NCBI RefSeq assembly: GCF_000011645.1
Contig: NC_006270.3
Span: forward strand, 4,052,501 to 4,116,500
Length of the DNA stretch: 64,000 nucleotides
Direction: 5' to 3'
DNA from: Bacillus licheniformis DSM 13 = ATCC 14580
GTDB taxonomy: Bacteria; Bacillota; Bacilli; Bacillales; Bacillaceae
Shown: positions 35,195-43,389 of the stretch, piece by piece
Layout of the letters: each line of letters begins with the position of its first letter
How positions within the stretch are numbered: the first letter of the stretch is position 1
Notes under the pieces: model-generated
The model's input: only the letters and a program-made list of their open reading frames with translations
Told to the model about the DNA's origin: nothing
Databases searched by the model: none
Made by a program: the position numbers and the translations under genes

Positions 35195-36172
35195 TTAAGA
35201 CTGAGCCGCAATAAGCTCTTCAATCTCGGCGACTGTCGGCATCGCTTCAGATGAGCTGTGCTTTGAAACAACAATCGAGGCGGAAGCGCTTCCGTATTTC
35301 AGCGCGGTTTCAATATCTTTGCCTGAAACGAGTCCGTAGAGGAAGGCGGAGGCGTATGAATCGCCCGCTCCAAACGTTTTCAAGACCTTCGTTTTGTACG
35401 CTTTCGCCCGGAAGACGTCCCCGGATTTGCTGTATGCATATGAACCTTCGACACCGTGCTTGATAACGACAAGATCTGCGGAATGTGCAAATAAATGCTG
35501 AACAGATTCTTCATTGCTGCCGCCGCTCTTATTTTCCATTACATCAAACTCATCACGCGTCCCGATGACAATGTCTGATTGTTCGGCAACAAGCGTATAG
35601 TAGACGGCCGTTTCCTCCGCAGATGTCCACGTATATGGACGATAGTCAAGCTCAAAGACCACTTTCACTTGATGCTTTTTCGCCAGCTGTACGGCTTTCA
35701 GCACCGCTTCGCGGGAAGGGCTTTTAGCCAGCGCCGTACCTGACACAAGAAGCATCTTCGATTTGGCAATATAGTCTTCGTTCACTTCAGAAGGGGCAAG
35801 GTAAAGATCTGCAACATCATCCCTGTACATTAAAATGCTGCATTCTTCAGGGCTTAAAATTTCTGTGAAAGCAAGCCCAGCTTTATGTCCGTCTTTATCA
35901 ACCGCCATTTGTGACGTATCGACACCTGTATTTCTCATATAGGTTTCGATGAATCTGCCGTGCTGGTCATCCGGAATCTTCCCGATAAATCCGGTCTTCA
36001 AGCCTAATTTGGAACTGCCGATTGCAATATTAGCCGGGGAGCCGCCGACATATTTTGAAAATGTCATCGTCTGCTCCATCGGCCTGTTGTATTCGACTGC
36101 GTTTAAATCGATGCATGCGCGGCCGATCGCTACAATGTCAAATTCTTTCTCTTCATTAAACGTATACTTCAT
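35195..36172 (-). CDS. iolC: 5-dehydro-2-deoxygluconokinase
   Basis: A 325-residue PfkB-family kinase that phosphorylates 2-deoxy-5-keto-gluconate; its product is both the IolJ substrate and the inducer that releases IolR. Family signatures: GGSPANIAIGSSKLG at about 45-60 and the catalytic TFGAGDSYASAF with the Asp base near 270. ATG at 36170-36172 (MKYTFNEEKEF) has GGAGAGG 9 bases upstream; an in-frame TTG two codons earlier is too close. Confidence 0.95.
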   Translation of the reverse strand: MKYTFNEEKEFDIVAIGRACIDLNAVEYNRPMEQTMTFSKYVGGSPANIAIGSSKLGLKTGFIGKIPDDQHGRFIETYMRNTGVDTSQMAVDKDGHKAGLAFTEILSPEECSILMYRDDVADLYLAPSEVNEDYIAKSKMLLVSGTALAKSPSREAVLKAVQLAKKHQVKVVFELDYRPYTWTSAEETAVYYTLVAEQSDIVIGTRDEFDVMENKSGGSNEESVQHLFAHSADLVVIKHGVEGSYAYSKSGDVFRAKAYKTKVLKTFGAGDSYASAFLYGLVSGKDIETALKYGSASASIVVSKHSSSEAMPTVAEIEELIAAQS

Positions 36173-36199
36173 CTTCAACAGCCTCTCCTTGCCTTATTG

Positions 36200-37015
36200 T
36201 TAGCGTTCCAAAATCCATTCATGGTCAGGGTCGTTATGAAACTTCCATTTACGCGTCGGCCCTGCCATCACGTTTAAATAATAGGATGTGTATCCGTCAG
36301 GCACCCCGACAGGATGGTATCCGGCCGGCACGATGACAACGTTTCCATTTTCAACAGTCATCGTCTCGTCGATGGAACGGTCATCCGTGTATACGCGCTG
36401 AAATACGAAGCCTTGCTGCGGATCAAGTTCATGGTAGTATGTTTCTTCTAAAAAGGACTCTTCAGGCAGGTTGTCTTGGTCATGCTTGTGCGGCGGATAG
36501 CTGGACCAGTTTCCGCTTTCAGTGTAGACTTCGACGACTAAAAGACTGTTCGCTGAAGGATCTGAATCCGGAAGTATGTTATGGACGGTTCGTTTATTGC
36601 TGAATTTTCCCCGGTTCTCAATACCGTTGTCTTCAGCTTTGATCAGTTTCGTCGGAAGCTGGTTTTCAGAAGGTGAATAGCACAGGGCAACTCTTGCCTC
36701 TGTAACGGCGGTAATGCCGAACTTGCGGTCATTTGACACATATACGCTGTCGGTCGGCTTTCTTTCGAAAACGCTTTCTCTCGTGCCGATATTTTCAAAT
36801 GTCTGTTCATGATCGGTTGCGGTAATCTTTCCGGTAAGCGCGACGATGCAGCATTCTTGTTTGCTCAGCGATTCTTCATAGCTGGATCCCGGTGCAAGAT
36901 CAAGGACTTTAAACTCGACATAACTTAGATCGGAATTCGATTTTTTCACTTCGTGTACAAGCTTCACGCCTTGTGACAGCTCATTCGCCTGCGGCTTGCG
37001 CAACAAATGACTCAT
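36200..37015 (-). CDS. iolB: 5-deoxy-glucuronate isomerase
   Basis: A 271-residue double-cupin enzyme that isomerises 5-deoxy-glucuronic acid to 2-deoxy-5-keto-gluconic acid. Metal-binding cupin residues are in SSYPPHKHDQD, EETYYHEL and VPAGYHPVG. The ATG 37013-37015 follows AAAAGGAGGCTTTATCC and matches B. subtilis IolB in length; the frame remains open upstream. An internal cre-like sequence (36766-36779) lies in the coding region, as described for B. subtilis. Confidence 0.95.
   Translation of the reverse strand: MSHLLRKPQANELSQGVKLVHEVKKSNSDLSYVEFKVLDLAPGSSYEESLSKQECCIVALTGKITATDHEQTFENIGTRESVFERKPTDSVYVSNDRKFGITAVTEARVALCYSPSENQLPTKLIKAEDNGIENRGKFSNKRTVHNILPDSDPSANSLLVVEVYTESGNWSSYPPHKHDQDNLPEESFLEETYYHELDPQQGFVFQRVYTDDRSIDETMTVENGNVVIVPAGYHPVGVPDGYTSYYLNVMAGPTRKWKFHNDPDHEWILER
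36766..36779 (-). promoter_or_regulatory. cre-like site inside iolB
   Basis: Minus strand AGAAAGCGTTTTCG matches the cre consensus at 12 of 14 positions, about 250 bases into iolB. A CcpA roadblock site within iolB is known in B. subtilis, so this probably represents the same element. Confidence 0.55.
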
Positions 37016-37089
37016 GGATAAAGCCTCCTTTTCAAACTTGAAACATGATCCGAACAGCGCGGGAACCGCACCGCCCGGTTTTTTCACAA

Positions 37090-38553
37090 TTAATTGAAGT
37101 CAGGCGCCGGATATCTTGCAGTGACGACCTTTTTGCGCGTATAGAAATCGACGCTGTCTTTTCCGTTGGCATGCAATGTACCAAAGAACGAAGACTTCCA
37201 TCCGGAGAACGGGAAGAATGCCATCGGAGCCGGTACACCCAGGTTGATGCCGAGCATTCCCGCATCAATGTTTTCACGGAAATAGCGGATCGCATTCGAA
37301 TTCGATGTGAACAAGCATGCGCCGTTTGCAAATTCGGACTGGTTGGCGATCTCAACCGCTTCTTTCAAGTTCTTCACACGGATGACCGATAGTACAGGAG
37401 CAAAAATTTCGTCCTTCCAGATCGTCATATCAGTTGTGACATTGTCAAAGATTGTCGGGCCGACGAAATAGCCTTCATCTGTAACATTTTCGCGTCCGTC
37501 GCAGACAAGTCTCGCACCCTCTTCAATTCCTTTTTGTATATAGCCGAGTGTGCGTTTCTTGTTGTCTTCGCGAATGACAGGCCCGAGGAATACACCGTCG
37601 TCAAGTCCGTTTCCGATTTTGACTTCAGATGCTTTCTGAACCAATTTTTCCATGAACTCATCTGCAATTCCTTCTTCAACCGTTACTACTGCGCATGCCA
37701 TGCAGCGTTCGCCGGCAGATCCGAAAGCAGCGCCGATAATATTTGTTACCGTATCTTCAAGGTTGGCATCGTTCAGAACGATGGTGTGGTTTTTAGCGCC
37801 TGTCAGCGATTGAACGCGTTTCAGATTTTCGCTTCCTTTTTTATAGACATATTCTCCGACCGGTTTTGAACCGACGAATGAAATCGCTTTAATTTCCGGG
37901 TGTTCGAGAATGCCGTTTACTACATCATGTGCGCCGTATACCACATTGAAGACCCCTTTTGGAAGTCCGGCTTTTTCAAACAGTTCAACTAGCTTTTCCG
38001 TCAAAAGCGGCGTCCGTTCGGAAGGCTTCAGAATAAATGTGTTTCCTAACGCAATGGCCATTGGGAACATCCAGCATGGTACCATCATCGGGAAGTTAAA
38101 TGGTGCAATTCCGCCGACGACTCCGATCGGGTACCGGTAGTTCGCCGCTTCAACATCGGTTGCAATTGTAGCAAGTGAATCTCCCATCATCAGTGAAGGC
38201 GCTCCAGCTGCAAACTCGACATTCTCGATGCCGCGTCCAACTTCACCCAACGCTTCTTTCGTGTTTTTTCCGTTTTCAATCGTGATGAGGTGGGCAAGCT
38301 CCTCTTTATGCTGAGTTAAAAGCTGCTGAAAGTTAAATAGAATTCTTGCCCGGCGCGGAACAGCCACTTTTGACCATGTTTTAAACGCTTCAGCCGCTGT
38401 TTGCGCTGCGTATTCTATATCCTCTCGCGTCGAAATCGGCACTTGGCACAGCACTTCTTTCGTCGCTGGATTGACTACATCTTCATATTTGTCGGTTTTG
38501 CTTTCAACCCATTCTCCATTAATATAGTTTCTTAACTTTCTGATTTCTGCCAT
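37090..38553 (-). CDS. iolA: (Methyl)malonate-semialdehyde dehydrogenase
   Basis: A 487-residue CoA-dependent aldehyde dehydrogenase (MmsA) that converts malonate semialdehyde to acetyl-CoA and CO2, the last step of inositol degradation, and also handles methylmalonate semialdehyde. Motifs: the NAD site around [12 protein letters not shown], the catalytic Cys in AGERCMACA, and the C-terminal FTRKKV-type end ([12 protein letters not shown]). First gene of the iol operon. ATG 38551-38553 follows AAGGAGGTTATAAGA and fixes the start. Confidence 0.96.
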
Positions 38554-38670
38554 TCTTATAACCTCCTTGAATATTAAACATCTCCTGGTACAGATGGGGC
38601 AGGTTTCAACCATTATGTATGAATGCCGAACAGCTCTTCATTGCACAACGGATTTTCGCAAAAAACAGGA

Positions 38671-38684
38671 ATTAAACGCTTACA
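38671..38684 (-). promoter_or_regulatory. cre site in the iol leader (promoter-distal)
   Basis: Minus strand TGTAAGCGTTTAAT matches cre at 13 of 14 positions, about 110 bases downstream of the predicted iol transcription start; suited to CcpA roadblock. Confidence 0.65.
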
Positions 38685-38735
38685 AAAGAAATTAATGAAT
38701 AGAACTATGATTTTATCCAAAGAACCATGACGCAA

Positions 38736-38749
38736 TAAAACGTTTACAC
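38736..38749 (-). promoter_or_regulatory. cre site in the iol leader (promoter-proximal)
   Basis: Minus strand TGTAAACGTTTTAT matches cre at 13 of 14 positions, about 45 bases downstream of the predicted iol transcription start. Confidence 0.7.
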
Positions 38750-38773
38750 ATCAGAAATTTCTCAACATTATCA

Positions 38774-38795
38774 TGTTTTGGTCACTTCTTGGTTA
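38774..38795 (-). promoter_or_regulatory. IolR operator: two tandem 11-mers at the iol promoter
   Basis: Minus strand TAACCAAGAAG directly followed by TGACCAAAACA. The known IolR recognition unit is the 11-mer WRAYCAADARD in direct repeat; the first copy matches at all 11 positions and the second at 10. The pair covers the predicted transcription start, so binding blocks initiation until the phosphorylated inducer made by IolC appears. Confidence 0.82.
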
Positions 38796-38796
38796 T

Positions 38797-38825
38797 ATTT
38801 TAATCCGGCCTTACCCATAAGTCAA
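38797..38825 (-). promoter_or_regulatory. Sigma-A promoter of the iol operon
   Basis: Minus strand TTGACT (38825-38820), 17-base spacer and TAAAAT (38802-38797); predicted start near 38790, inside the IolR operator. Confidence 0.8.
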
Positions 38826-38868
38826 TCAAAATCATTAAATTTTTCTTTTGTAAGATTTGTAGAAAACG

Positions 38869-38898
38869 TTAAAATGATTTAGGGAAACATTGTATAAT
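38869..38898 (+). promoter_or_regulatory. Likely promoter of iolRS
   Basis: TATAAT at 38893-38898 with TTAAAA (38869-38874) 18 bases upstream. The -10 is consensus, the -35 weak. The ~120-base leader carries an IolR-like site, consistent with autoregulation. Confidence 0.55.
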
Positions 38899-38957
38899 AA
38901 AAAGAAACAGGGCAAATCTTGCAAAAAATAATCACCAATGGTATCATTTTTTAAGCA

Positions 38958-38968
38958 ATTATTGGTTA
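38958..38968 (-). promoter_or_regulatory. IolR-type 11-mer upstream of iolR
   Basis: Minus strand TAACCAATAAT matches WRAYCAADARD at all 11 positions; a 9 of 11 copy (GAACCCAAAAG) lies one base upstream of it on the same strand. Suggests autoregulation of iolR, as known in B. subtilis. Confidence 0.65.
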
Positions 38969-39023
38969 ACTTTTGGGTTCGTCATATATATTTAGTCAAA
39001 TATACTAGAAGGAGATACTTAGT

Positions 39024-39788
39024 ATGAAGTTAATGCGGATTAAAGAAATGGAAGATTATATTTTGACCAATGGCACCGTTTCGCTTGATGAACTATGCCA
39101 GGTCTTTAATGTTTCAAAAAACACGGTCAGACGCGACATTAACAAGCTGACCGAGAAAGGAGTTATAAAAAAAGTCTACGGCGGCGTAACAGCGATCGAA
39201 AAAACGGCCTTGATCCCTTTTGAAAACAGAACCATTCAAAACAAGGATGCCAAGACAAAAATCGCGCGCTATGCTTCACGCTTTATTGAAGACCATGACC
39301 TGATTTTTATTGATTCCGGCACAACGACCCGATCCATATTGGAAACTCTTGATCCAAATAAAAATGTAACCGTTTTAACGAACAGCCTCGACATTATCAA
39401 CGCTGCTGCAGCGATGCAAAATATAAACTTGATCATCATCGGCAGCAACTACAAACGGAAAACGCAGTCCTTCGTCGGCATGGATGATCCGGGAACGCTG
39501 GATAAATATAATATTAATAAAGCTTTCATGTCGGCAACCGGCGCAACACTTACCCATGGACTGACAAACTCCGATCTGCTTGAATATGAAATTAAAAAGA
39601 AAATATCCGAAAAAGCAAAACAAGTATATTTGCTGGCCGACCATTCCAAATTCGGGAAGTCGACCCTGCTGACGTACGCGCCGTTTGACAGATTGCACGC
39701 GATCGTCACATCTCAGGCGCTTGATGAGGAATATCACGTGTACTGTAAAGATCGCAAAATTGAAATCCATTTGGCAAAACATGTATAG
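39024..39788 (+). CDS. iolR: Inositol operon repressor IolR (DeoR family)
   Basis: A 254-residue DeoR-family repressor of iolA-J and iolRS. The winged helix-turn-helix spans about residues 6-55 (SLDELCQVFNVSKNTVRRDI); the C-terminal sugar-phosphate domain has DSGTTTRSIL and ADHSKFGKSTL. Its effector is 2-deoxy-5-keto-gluconate-6-phosphate, made by IolC. AGAAGGAGATACTTAGT precedes the ATG. Divergent from its target operon. A hairpin with T-rich tail follows and probably reduces read-through into iolS. Confidence 0.95.
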   Translation: MKLMRIKEMEDYILTNGTVSLDELCQVFNVSKNTVRRDINKLTEKGVIKKVYGGVTAIEKTALIPFENRTIQNKDAKTKIARYASRFIEDHDLIFIDSGTTTRSILETLDPNKNVTVLTNSLDIINAAAAMQNINLIIIGSNYKRKTQSFVGMDDPGTLDKYNINKAFMSATGATLTHGLTNSDLLEYEIKKKISEKAKQVYLLADHSKFGKSTLLTYAPFDRLHAIVTSQALDEEYHVYCKDRKIEIHLAKHV

Positions 39789-39802
39789 TTGAAGCGGACA
39801 CC

Positions 39803-39842
39803 CTTGACCGGCTGTTTCCAAGCGGCCGGCCAAGTTTATTTA
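39803..39842 (+). terminator. Terminator-like hairpin between iolR and iolS
   Basis: CTTGACCGGC (39803-39812) pairs with GCCGGCCAAG (39825-39834) with one mismatch, followed by TTTATTTAT. Probably a partial terminator. Confidence 0.6.
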
Positions 39843-39871
39843 TCTACACATCATATCAGGAGGGGAATTCA

Positions 39872-40807
39872 ATGAAAAAAGTTAAAGTTGGCAAATCAGA
39901 CTTGCACGTATTTCCGATTGGTTTGGGAACCAATGCTGTCGGAGGACATAACCTTTATCCGAATCTCAATGAAGAAACGGGAAAAGAATTGGTGCGGGAA
40001 GCAATAAGAAACGGCGTCACTTTTTTAGATACCGCCTACATATACGGCATCGGCCGTTCCGAGGAATTAATCGGCGAAGTCCTTAAAGAATTCAACCGCG
40101 AAGATGTCGTGATTGCAACAAAAGCCGCCCATAAGAAAGAAGGAGACGATTTTGTCTTTGACAACTCTCCCGCATTTTTGAAAAAGTCCGTCGAAGAAAG
40201 CCTGAAGCGGCTGCAAACTGACTACATCGACCTTTTCTATATCCATTTTCCTGATGAAAATACGCCGAAAGACGAAGCGGTTCAGGCGCTCCATGAACTG
40301 AAGCAGGAAGGCAAAATCAGAGCAATCGGTGTATCCAACTTTTCTCTTGAGCAGCTGAAAGAAGCGAACAAAGACGGATTGGTGGATGTGCTCCAAGGCG
40401 AATACAACCTGCTGAACAGGGAAGCTGAGACGACATTCTTCCCGTATACACAGGAGCATAACATCTCATTTGTTCCTTACTTCCCGCTCGTCTCCGGATT
40501 GCTCGCCGGAAAATACAGCGAAGATACAACGTTCCCGGAAGGCGACCTGAGAAGAGAAATGGAAAACTTCCAAGGCGAACGCTTCAAAGAAAACATTAGA
40601 AAAGTGAACCAGCTTGCGCCGATCGCGGAAAAACATAATGTCGACATCGCCCATATCGTCTTGGCCTGGTACTTGGCGCGGCCTGAAATCGACGTGTTGA
40701 TCCCGGGCGCCAAACGCGCTGATCAGCTGATCGACAACCTCAAAACGGCAGAAGTCAATCTGTCTCAAGAGGACATTGATTTCATCGACCGGCTGTTTGC
40801 CCGCTAA
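39872..40807 (+). CDS. iolS: Aldo-keto reductase IolS
   Basis: A 311-residue NADP-dependent aldo-keto reductase (TIM barrel). The catalytic tetrad can be read: Asp and Tyr in DTAYIYG, Lys in ATKAAHK, and His in YIHFPDE. The C-terminal cofactor part has PGAKRADQLIDN. Encoded with iolR but its role in inositol use is not settled, since B. subtilis iolS mutants grow on inositol. GGAGGGGAATTCA precedes the ATG. A strong terminator follows. Confidence 0.93.
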   Translation: MKKVKVGKSDLHVFPIGLGTNAVGGHNLYPNLNEETGKELVREAIRNGVTFLDTAYIYGIGRSEELIGEVLKEFNREDVVIATKAAHKKEGDDFVFDNSPAFLKKSVEESLKRLQTDYIDLFYIHFPDENTPKDEAVQALHELKQEGKIRAIGVSNFSLEQLKEANKDGLVDVLQGEYNLLNREAETTFFPYTQEHNISFVPYFPLVSGLLAGKYSEDTTFPEGDLRREMENFQGERFKENIRKVNQLAPIAEKHNVDIAHIVLAWYLARPEIDVLIPGAKRADQLIDNLKTAEVNLSQEDIDFIDRLFAR

Positions 40808-40815
40808 ATGATCAG

Positions 40816-40850
40816 GAAACCTATCTTAAAAGATAGGTTTCTTTATTTTT
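40816..40850 (+). terminator. Intrinsic terminator of iolRS
   Basis: GAAACCTATCTT and AAGATAGGTTTC form a stem of about 12 bp, followed by TTTATTTTT. Confidence 0.88.
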
Positions 40851-40859
40851 AAAATCCTG

Positions 40860-40887
40860 TTGACAGCGCTTCCATTTTTGATATGAT
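40860..40887 (+). promoter_or_regulatory. glpQT promoter with overlapping cre
   Basis: TTGACA (40860-40865), a 16-base spacer and TATGAT (40882-40887). The cre sequence TGACAGCGCTTCCA (40861-40874) matches the consensus at 13 of 14 positions and overlaps the -35 box, so CcpA should block RNA polymerase directly. Confidence 0.8.
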
Positions 40888-40920
40888 AGGAAAGAAGTTA
40901 ATACAAGTGACGGAGAATGG

Positions 40921-40974
40921 GAGATTCACAATAAGACCCTCTTGTGCCAGGGGTTTTTTTGTGGATCTCTTTTT
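40921..40974 (+). promoter_or_regulatory. Leader terminator of glpQT, probable GlpP antitermination target
   Basis: GAGATTCACAA (40921-40931) pairs with TTGTGGATCTC (40959-40969) over 11 bp with one G-U pair, followed by TTTTTC. Inside the loop CCCT and AGGG plus seven T form a second small hairpin. It lies in the ~165-base leader of glpQ. In B. subtilis GlpP with glycerol-3-phosphate prevents termination at such leaders of glp genes; I infer the same here. Confidence 0.7.
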
Positions 40975-41062
40975 CTTCGTCATCTAAGAGGGGGCGAAAG
41001 CAATCGTAATGAATAGACGGCACCTTTATTCTGTATAACAGCTTGAAAGGAGAGATCATGTT

Positions 41063-41956
41063 ATGAAAAGACTAGTCCGCAGCATCTTCCTTATAACGGC
41101 CGCAATCGCTGCTTTTGGTTTTGGATTCAGCGGGCATGCGGAGGCGGCAAGCCATTCCCAGCCGCAGCTCAATCCGAACAAGCTACTAAATGTCGCGCAC
41201 CGCGGCGCATCGGGGCATGCTCCCGAGCACACGCTTTTGGCTTATAAGCTTGGACAAAAAATGAAAGGCGATTACATAGAAATCGATCTTCAAATGACAA
41301 AAGACGGCCACTTGGTCGCCATGCACGATGAGACATTGGATCGTACGACTAATGGTACGGGTTTTGTCAAAGACTATACGCTGAAAGAAATCAAAGAGCT
41401 TGATGCAGGCTCCTGGTTTAACGAAGCATATCCTGAGCGGGCAAAACCGGAGTACGCCGGGCTGAAAGTGCCCACCCTTGAAGAAATCATCCAAACATTC
41501 GGGAGAAGCGCGCGCTACTATATCGAAACAAAATCACCGGAAGACTATGATCATATGGAAGAAAAGCTCCTGGACATCCTGAAGCAATACAAATTGACCG
41601 GAGCAGACATTCATTCAAGCAAAGTCATCATTCAATCTTTTAGTCCTGAAAGCTTAAAAATCATTCATAACGCTAATCCAAACATTCCGCTAGTGCAATT
41701 ATTATGGTACGACAAACCTGCTGCCATTACTGACGCCGAATTAAAACAATATCAATCTTACAGCGTCGGACTCGGCATGAACTTTGACCGCATTGGCCGG
41801 GCATACGTGCAAAAGATTCGACGCACCGGCATGCTGGTCCATCCTTATACTGTGAATAAAAAAGAAGATATGAAGCGGCTGCTCGATTGGGGAGCGACCG
41901 GAATGTTCACCAACTTTCCGGACCGGCTGCGCGATGTTTTGCGCGAAAAGAAGTAA
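41063..41956 (+). CDS. glpQ: Secreted glycerophosphodiester phosphodiesterase
   Basis: A 297-residue secreted enzyme that hydrolyses glycerophosphodiesters, including teichoic-acid-derived ones, to glycerol-3-phosphate and alcohol. Signal peptide 1-27 (ends AEAA). GDPD motifs: the catalytic pair in AHRGASGHAPEHT, the Ca-binding Glu/Asp of IEIDLQMT and MHDETLDRTTNG, and Glu in YIETKSPE. GGAGAGATC precedes the ATG. Followed within 22 bases by glpT, which imports the product. Confidence 0.95.
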   Translation: MKRLVRSIFLITAAIAAFGFGFSGHAEAASHSQPQLNPNKLLNVAHRGASGHAPEHTLLAYKLGQKMKGDYIEIDLQMTKDGHLVAMHDETLDRTTNGTGFVKDYTLKEIKELDAGSWFNEAYPERAKPEYAGLKVPTLEEIIQTFGRSARYYIETKSPEDYDHMEEKLLDILKQYKLTGADIHSSKVIIQSFSPESLKIIHNANPNIPLVQLLWYDKPAAITDAELKQYQSYSVGLGMNFDRIGRAYVQKIRRTGMLVHPYTVNKKEDMKRLLDWGATGMFTNFPDRLRDVLREKK

Positions 41957-41978
41957 ATGAATAAAGAAGGGGAATACC

Positions 41979-43337
41979 ATGTTAAAACTGTTTAAGCCAG
42001 CACCGCCGATTGAGCGGCTGCCGGAAGATCAAATTGATTCGGAATATAAGAAATTCAGACTGCAAGTTTTTCTCGGCATCTTCATCGGTTATGCGGCATA
42101 CTATTTAATTCGCAAAAATTTCTCGCTTGCCATGCCTTATTTGATCGAAGAGGGCTTTTCAAAGTCGGCGCTCGGCTTTGCCTTGTCCGCTCTATCCATC
42201 TCTTACGGGCTGAGCAAGTTCGTGATGGCCACGATATCGGACCGGAGCAATCCGAGGATGTTCCTGCCCGCCGGTTTGATCCTTTCCGCTGTCATCAGCC
42301 TCTTGATGGGGTTTGTTCCTTTTTTCACCTCATCGATCGCCATTATGTTTATCATGCTGTTCTTAAACGGCTGGTTCCAGGGCATGGGATGGCCGCCGTC
42401 AGGGCGTGTCCTTGTCCACTGGTTCAGCGTCAGCGAAAGGGGAAATAAAACCGCCATATGGAATGTCGCCCACAATGTCGGCGGGGGACTGATGGCGCCG
42501 ATTGCCGTTGCCGGCGTCGCCATCTTCTCAGGCATAACGGGATCTGCTACAGGCTATGAAGGTGTGTTTATTTTGCCGGCCTTGGTCGCCATCGCCGTTG
42601 CCGTCATTTCTTACTGGCTGATCCGGGATACGCCGCAGTCTGTCGGACTTCCTCCAATCGAGGAATACCGCAACGATTATTCAAGCAAATCGAAGAAAAC
42701 CTTTGAAAAGGAATTATCAACGAAAGAAATCCTTTTCAAACATGTATTAAATAATAAATGGGTGTGGGCGATCGCACTTGCCAACATTTTCGTGTACTTC
42801 GTCCGCTACGGCGTTCTGGATTGGGCTCCAACCTATTTAAGCGAAGAAAAAGGCTTTGACATGAGCAAATCAAGCGTCGCTTATTTTCTGTATGAATGGG
42901 CGGGGATTCCGGGGACATTGCTGTGCGGCTGGATCTCTGACAAATGGTTTAAAGGACGCCGCGGACCGGCAGGCTTTGTCTTTATGGCAGGTGTTTTGAT
43001 CGCGGTGCTTGTGTACTGGTTCAACCCAGCCGGCAATCCGATGATCGACATGGCATCATTGATCGCGATCGGATTCCTCATTTACGGTCCCGTCATGCTG
43101 ATCGGCCTTCAAGCGCTTGACTTTGTTCCTAAAAAAGCGGCCGGCACGGCTGCAGGATTGACCGGTCTGTTCGGTTACCTGGGCGGAACCTTGACGGCGA
43201 ATGCGCTGATGGGTGTTATCGTCGATGCATCCGGCTGGAATGCGGGCTTTACGCTTTTAACCGCTTCATGTGCAATCGCAGCACTCATATTTGCGATGAC
43301 TTGGAATGTGCGGGGACAGGAAGTTGTGAAGCATTAA
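41979..43337 (+). CDS. glpT: Glycerol-3-phosphate transporter GlpT
   Basis: A 452-residue major facilitator protein of the organophosphate:phosphate antiporter family, twelve helices in two halves. Visible family features: YAAYYLIRKNFS in helix 1 with the substrate-binding Arg, GMGWPPSGRVLVHWFS after helix 4, and WLIRDTPQSVGLP in the central loop. It imports glycerol-3-phosphate released by GlpQ and is also the route of fosfomycin. AAGGGGAATACC precedes the ATG. Confidence 0.95.
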   Translation: MLKLFKPAPPIERLPEDQIDSEYKKFRLQVFLGIFIGYAAYYLIRKNFSLAMPYLIEEGFSKSALGFALSALSISYGLSKFVMATISDRSNPRMFLPAGLILSAVISLLMGFVPFFTSSIAIMFIMLFLNGWFQGMGWPPSGRVLVHWFSVSERGNKTAIWNVAHNVGGGLMAPIAVAGVAIFSGITGSATGYEGVFILPALVAIAVAVISYWLIRDTPQSVGLPPIEEYRNDYSSKSKKTFEKELSTKEILFKHVLNNKWVWAIALANIFVYFVRYGVLDWAPTYLSEEKGFDMSKSSVAYFLYEWAGIPGTLLCGWISDKWFKGRRGPAGFVFMAGVLIAVLVYWFNPAGNPMIDMASLIAIGFLIYGPVMLIGLQALDFVPKKAAGTAAGLTGLFGYLGGTLTANALMGVIVDASGWNAGFTLLTASCAIAALIFAMTWNVRGQEVVKH

Positions 43338-43341
43338 CATC

Positions 43342-43387
43342 AAAAAAAGATACATCTCGCAAGAAGCTGAGATGTATCTTTTTTTAT
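43342..43387. terminator. Bidirectional terminator between glpT and htpG
   Basis: AAGATACATCTC and GAGATGTATCTT form a 12-bp stem with A7 before and T7 after, terminating both convergent genes. Confidence 0.92.
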
Positions 43388-43389
43388 TT

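Larger units (their letters stand above)
38554..39023. other. Divergent iolA-iolR control region
   Basis: The 470-base AT-rich gap holds two cre sites, the IolR tandem operator and the iol promoter (minus), then the iolR promoter and an IolR half-operator (plus). A further cre-like 12 of 14 match lies at 38861-38874 near the iolR -35 region. No open reading frame of note is seen. Confidence 0.8.
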
